Assembly (NCBI GenBank): GCA_003140215.1
Contig: PLJL01000001.1
Coordinates: 886,390 to 950,389, forward strand
Length of the DNA stretch: 64,000 nucleotides
From: Vulcanimicrobiota bacterium
Lineage (GTDB): Bacteria > Vulcanimicrobiota > Vulcanimicrobiia > Vulcanimicrobiales > Vulcanimicrobiaceae
Direction of reading: 5' to 3'
The position numbers and the translations under genes are program-made. Positions 61,004-64,000 of the stretch are shown here, in pieces; the stretch's first letter is position 1, and every line of letters begins with the position of its first letter. The notes under the pieces are model-generated. The model was not told where the DNA came from. It searched no databases and saw nothing but the letters and a program-made list of their open reading frames with translations.

Positions 61004-62418
61004 GGCTGACCGGCGTGCGCCGGCGCTTCGGCGCCGTGCAAGCCGTCGACGGCGTCGACCTGGAGCTGTATCCGGGCGAAATCCACGCGCTGGTCGGCGA
61101 GAACGGCGCTGGGAAATCCACGCTCGCCGCGATCGCGTACGGAGCGGTGCGCGCCGACGAGGGCACCGTCGCGGCGGACGGCGTGGTCGGCCTCGTGCAC
61201 CAGCACTTCAAGCTGATCGAACGCTTGCGCGTGTGGGAGAACGTGCTGCTCAACCGTGAGCCCCGGCGCGGCTGGACGGTCGACGTCGCCGCAGCCCGCG
61301 GGCGCGTGTCGGAGCTGGCCGCATCCTACGGCCTGGCGGTCGATCCCGACGCGCTGGTGGAGACCTTGCCGGTCGGGATCAAGCAGCGCGTCGAGCTGTT
61401 GCGCGAGCTGGACCGCGAGCCTGCCGTGCTGCTCCTCGACGAGCCGACCGCGGCGTTGGCGCCCAGCGAGATCGCGTCGTTCTTCACCACCATCGCCGCG
61501 CTGGCCAAACGCGGCACCGCGATCCTGGTGGTGACGCACAAGCTCGCCGAGGTCATCGCCTACTCGCAGCGCGTAACGGTCATGCGCGCCGGGCGCGTCG
61601 TAGGCCGCCACGTCACCGGCGAAACGAGCGCCGACGAGATCGCGCGCGAGATGGTGGGCGGTGAGGTGCCGGCGGTCGCCGCGCGCGCCGCGACGACGCC
61701 GACGCCGTTGCTCGAAGTGCGCGATCTCTCGGCCCGCTCGGCGACGAGCACGCTCGCCGGTGCAACCTTCGAGGTGCGTGCCGGCGAGATCGTCGGCGTC
61801 GCCGGCATCGAGGGCAACGGCCAGTCCGCCCTGGCCGATGCGATCGCCGGCGTGGTGCCGTTCAGCGGCGAGCTCGTGTTCGACGGCGCGCCGCTGAGCG
61901 CCGGCGACACGCCGGCGTCACGCCTGCGCCGCGGGATTCGCGTGATCCCGCAAGACCGCCGTCACGAGGCGCTGGTGCTGGACTGGAACGTTCGCGACAA
62001 CGTCGCGCTGGGCCGCCAGCGCACGCTGGCGCTGGCCAAGTTCGACGCGGCCGCGCGCGAGGTGATCGAGCGCTTCGACGTGCGCCCGCCCGACCCCGAC
62101 GCGGTGGTGGCGCAGCTTTCGGGCGGCAACCAACAGAAAATCGTGGTGGGCCGGATGCTCGCCGACACGCCGCGGCTCGTCGTCGCCTATCAGCCCACGC
62201 GCGGTATCGACGTCGGGGCCGCGGCGCTGGTGCAGTCGCGCCTCATCGAAGCGCGCAACGCCGGCGTCGGCGTGCTGCTCATCTCGTTCGAGCTCGACGA
62301 GATCTTCGCGTGCGCCGATCGCGTTTTGGTGATCGCGCAGGGGCGTTTCGTCGGCGCGTTCGATCGTGCCGACATCGATCGCGGCCGCATCGGCTCGCTC
62401 ATGGCGGGCCACGCATGA
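61000..62418 (+). CDS. ABC transporter ATPase with two nucleotide-binding domains (nucleoside/sugar type)
   Basis: A 472-residue protein with two ABC domains. The first has Walker A GENGAGKST, signature LPVGIKQRVELL and Walker B VLLLDEPTAAL. The second has a degenerate Walker A (GIEGNGQSA), signature LSGGNQQK and VVAYQPTRGID, the normal asymmetry of this RbsA/NupO type. The first beta-strand LRLTGVRRRFGAV starts at CTG 61000, inside CTGA with the lipoprotein stop; GTG 61015 would cut it off. It energises uptake with the two permeases that follow. Confidence 0.88.
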   Translation: MRLTGVRRRFGAVQAVDGVDLELYPGEIHALVGENGAGKSTLAAIAYGAVRADEGTVAADGVVGLVHQHFKLIERLRVWENVLLNREPRRGWTVDVAAARGRVSELAASYGLAVDPDALVETLPVGIKQRVELLRELDREPAVLLLDEPTAALAPSEIASFFTTIAALAKRGTAILVVTHKLAEVIAYSQRVTVMRAGRVVGRHVTGETSADEIAREMVGGEVPAVAARAATTPTPLLEVRDLSARSATSTLAGATFEVRAGEIVGVAGIEGNGQSALADAIAGVVPFSGELVFDGAPLSAGDTPASRLRRGIRVIPQDRRHEALVLDWNVRDNVALGRQRTLALAKFDAAAREVIERFDVRPPDPDAVVAQLSGGNQQKIVVGRMLADTPRLVVAYQPTRGIDVGAAALVQSRLIEARNAGVGVLLISFELDEIFACADRVLVIAQGRFVGAFDRADIDRGRIGSLMAGHA

Positions 62419-63437
62419 GCGCCGCGTTGCGCACGCGTGCCGTTCGCGACCTCGCGGTCGTGATCGTGCTCGTGTTCGGTGTCGGGTCGATCGCGATGCT
62501 GCTCGCGCACGTTTCGCCGCTGGTCGGTTTCAGCGCACTCTTCGACGGCGCGTTCGGCACGCGCTCCGAGCTCGCCGAGACGCTGGTGCAGACGACCAAC
62601 CTGCTCTTCCCGGCGCTGGGGATCGCGGTCGCGTTCCGCGCCGGGCTGTTCAACATCGGGGCCGAGGGGCAGTTGATCCTGGGCGGCTTCGCCGCCGGTT
62701 GGCTCGGCGCGCAGCTGCCGCTCCCCGGCTACCTGGCCGTTCCGATGGTGCTGCTCGCGGGGACGCTCGCCGGCGGCGCGTGGGGGGCGATCCCCGGTTT
62801 CCTGCGCGCGCGCTTCGGCGCCAACGAAGTGATCGCGACGCTGATGCTCAACGTCGTCGCGTTCCTGCTCGCGACGTACCTCGTGAACGGGCCGCTGCAA
62901 CAAGGCGGCGGCGGCGCGTCGGAGACCGCGGCGTTGCCCAAGGCCGCGCAGCTACCCAATCTGATCCCCGACTCGCAGTTGACATGGGCGTTCGTGCTCG
63001 CGCTGGTCCTCGCGGTCGCGCTGCGCTGGGTGCTCGCGCGAACGGTGTTCGGTTACGAGCTGCGCGCGGCCGGCGACGCACCCGAGGCCGCGAAGCGGGC
63101 CGGAATCGACCTGGGCCGCACCGCGTTCGTCGCGATGGCGATCTCGGGCGCGTTCGCCGGACTGGGCGGCGCGACGATCGTCGCGGGCGGGCTGCACCGC
63201 TTCAACACCGGGCTCTCGCAGGGGATCGGCTTCATCGCGATCGCGGTGGCGCTGGTCGGGAATCTGCATCCGTTGTGGATCGTCGTCGCCGCGTTCGCGT
63301 TCGGCGTCTTGCAGAGCGGCGCGATCGCGATGCAAGTCGACGCGGGCGTGCCCAAGGACGTCGTCTCGCTGGTCATCGGCCTGGTGATCATCGCGCTGGC
63401 CGGCCGCCGCATCGTGGCCAGCCGGAGGTCGACGTGA
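62415..63437 (+). CDS. ABC transporter permease (nucleoside type), subunit 1
   Basis: A 340-residue BPD_transp_2 permease of the NupP/YufP type with about nine helices: AFRAGLFNIGAEGQLILGGF, FGANEVIATLMLNVVAF and FGYELRAAGDAPEAAKRAGI. ATG 62415 overlaps the ATPase stop (ATGA). It pairs with the next gene to form the channel. Confidence 0.9.
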   Translation: MSAALRTRAVRDLAVVIVLVFGVGSIAMLLAHVSPLVGFSALFDGAFGTRSELAETLVQTTNLLFPALGIAVAFRAGLFNIGAEGQLILGGFAAGWLGAQLPLPGYLAVPMVLLAGTLAGGAWGAIPGFLRARFGANEVIATLMLNVVAFLLATYLVNGPLQQGGGGASETAALPKAAQLPNLIPDSQLTWAFVLALVLAVALRWVLARTVFGYELRAAGDAPEAAKRAGIDLGRTAFVAMAISGAFAGLGGATIVAGGLHRFNTGLSQGIGFIAIAVALVGNLHPLWIVVAAFAFGVLQSGAIAMQVDAGVPKDVVSLVIGLVIIALAGRRIVASRRST

Positions 63438-64000
63438 ACGCGACGCTGGCGACGATCCTCGCGATCTTGGGGCTCACGCTGGTCAAAGCGACGCCGCTGA
63501 TCTACGCGGCGCTCGGCGGCGTGCTCAGCGAACGCTCGGGCGTGGTGAACATCGGCCTCGAGGGGATTCTGATCGCCGGAGCGTTCACCGCGGTGGTGGT
63601 GAGCGGCGCGACCGGTAGCCCGCTGCTGGGCGCCCTCGCCGGGATCGTGGCGGGGATGCTCCTCGCGGCGATTCTGGCCTTTGCGGCGACGCGGCTGGGC
63701 GTCGACCAGATCGTCGCCGGCACCGGGGTCAACATCGCCGCGCTGGCCGCGGCCGCATTCGGCTTGGTGCTGGTCTACCATCAGCCCGGCGCGTCGCACG
63801 AGGTGCCGGCGTTCGGCCGCAGCGGCGAGACGGTGCTGATCGTCTTGGCGTTCGTCGCGGCGGCCGCGCTGCATTTCGTGCTGTGGCGCACGCCCTGGGG
63901 ACTGCGGGTGCGCGCCTGCGGTGAGGATCCCAGCGCCGCCGAGGCCGCCGGGATCGATGCCCTGCGGACGCGCTTCTGGGCCGTCGTGATCGGGGGCGCG
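63434..64000 (+). CDS. ABC transporter permease (nucleoside type), subunit 2, runs off window
   Basis: The first 189 residues of a second BPD_transp_2 permease (NupQ/YufQ type): TPLIYAALGGVLSERSGVVN, IGLEGILIAGAFTAVVVSGA and WGLRVRACGEDPSAAEAAGI. GTG 63434 overlaps the preceding stop (GTGA). The C-terminal part is outside the window. Confidence 0.88.
   Translation, partial: MNATLATILAILGLTLVKATPLIYAALGGVLSERSGVVNIGLEGILIAGAFTAVVVSGATGSPLLGALAGIVAGMLLAAILAFAATRLGVDQIVAGTGVNIAALAAAAFGLVLVYHQPGASHEVPAFGRSGETVLIVLAFVAAAALHFVLWRTPWGLRVRACGEDPSAAEAAGIDALRTRFWAVVIGGA

Noticed and set aside
1..64000. tRNA genes, rRNA and CRISPR arrays
   Set aside because: No cloverleaf T-arm consensus, rRNA signature or regularly spaced direct repeats were seen by eye anywhere.

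Overview
The window is GC-rich bacterial chromosome with dense gene packing and very frequent 4-base stop/start overlaps. The cell is evidently a diderm: there is a Tad-pilus secretin (CpaC), a TonB-type protein and a Tat system. It respires: ResB/CcsA cytochrome c maturation, a Rieske/cytochrome b complex, quinone biosynthesis and a C5-pathway tetrapyrrole cluster are all present. The gene mix and GC-rich style would fit a little-studied lineage such as Candidatus Eremiobacterota (WPS-2) or a neighbour, but that is inference; no rRNA or other decisive marker lies in the window.

Layout. 1-7870: a Tad (type IVc) pilus locus, with cpaC on the minus strand and, divergently, a stalk-domain protein, the Flp pilin, a prepilin peptidase, cpaB, a fused cpaE-cpaF ATPase, tadB, tadC, a second prepilin peptidase and a DUF192 protein. 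Two near-identical 12-bp palindromes sit in the divergent promoter gap. 8002-12652: less familiar genes, namely a serine-hydrolase-like protein, an NTPase/BTAD regulator and an orphan membrane protein. 12663-23502: housekeeping and transport (MFS, glutaredoxin, TIGR00300 enzyme, rsmI, metG, tatD, corA, menG/ubiE, polyprenyl synthase, tatA, tatC). 23598-32085: cytochrome c maturation, a c-type cytochrome, SelO, small RNA-binding and DUF proteins, then Rieske plus a cytochrome b-cytochrome c fusion. 32102-34518: three minus-strand genes, including an ArnT-like glycosyltransferase. 34538-43079: a tetrapyrrole operon with two fusion proteins (siroheme synthase-HemC-HemD-like, and CobA-HemD), hemB, hemL, hemA, and an embedded mobA. 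43153-51890: MFS exporter, glutaredoxin, TonB-like protein, 2-hydroxyacid dehydrogenases, glpK-glpD. 52039-56408: an AT-richer accessory island with a HEPN protein, a membrane protein, a recombinase remnant, an FRG-domain protein and a two-helix membrane protein. 56823-64000: nucleotidyltransferase-like protein, arginase, a membrane/cyclic-nucleotide-binding protein, an AI-2E/PerM permease and a BMP-type nucleoside ABC transporter running off the end.

How the genes connect. MenG/UbiE and the polyprenyl synthase would supply quinone. The Rieske/cytochrome b-c complex would oxidise it. TatA/TatC can export the Rieske protein, which carries a twin-arginine signal, and ResB/CcsA can attach haem made by the tetrapyrrole operon. 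Arginase and the TIGR00300 enzyme could together turn arginine into ornithine and then proline. GlpK/GlpD, GlcD and the Ldh_2 enzyme feed glycerol and hydroxyacids into metabolism.

The most unusual points are the CpaE-CpaF fusion, the siroheme synthase-HemC-HemD-like fusion with a second HemD nearby, the cytochrome b with PAWY in place of PEWY, two genes that seem to start with CTG inside a CTGA stop overlap, and the island at 52-56.4 kb. No tRNA, rRNA or CRISPR array was seen.
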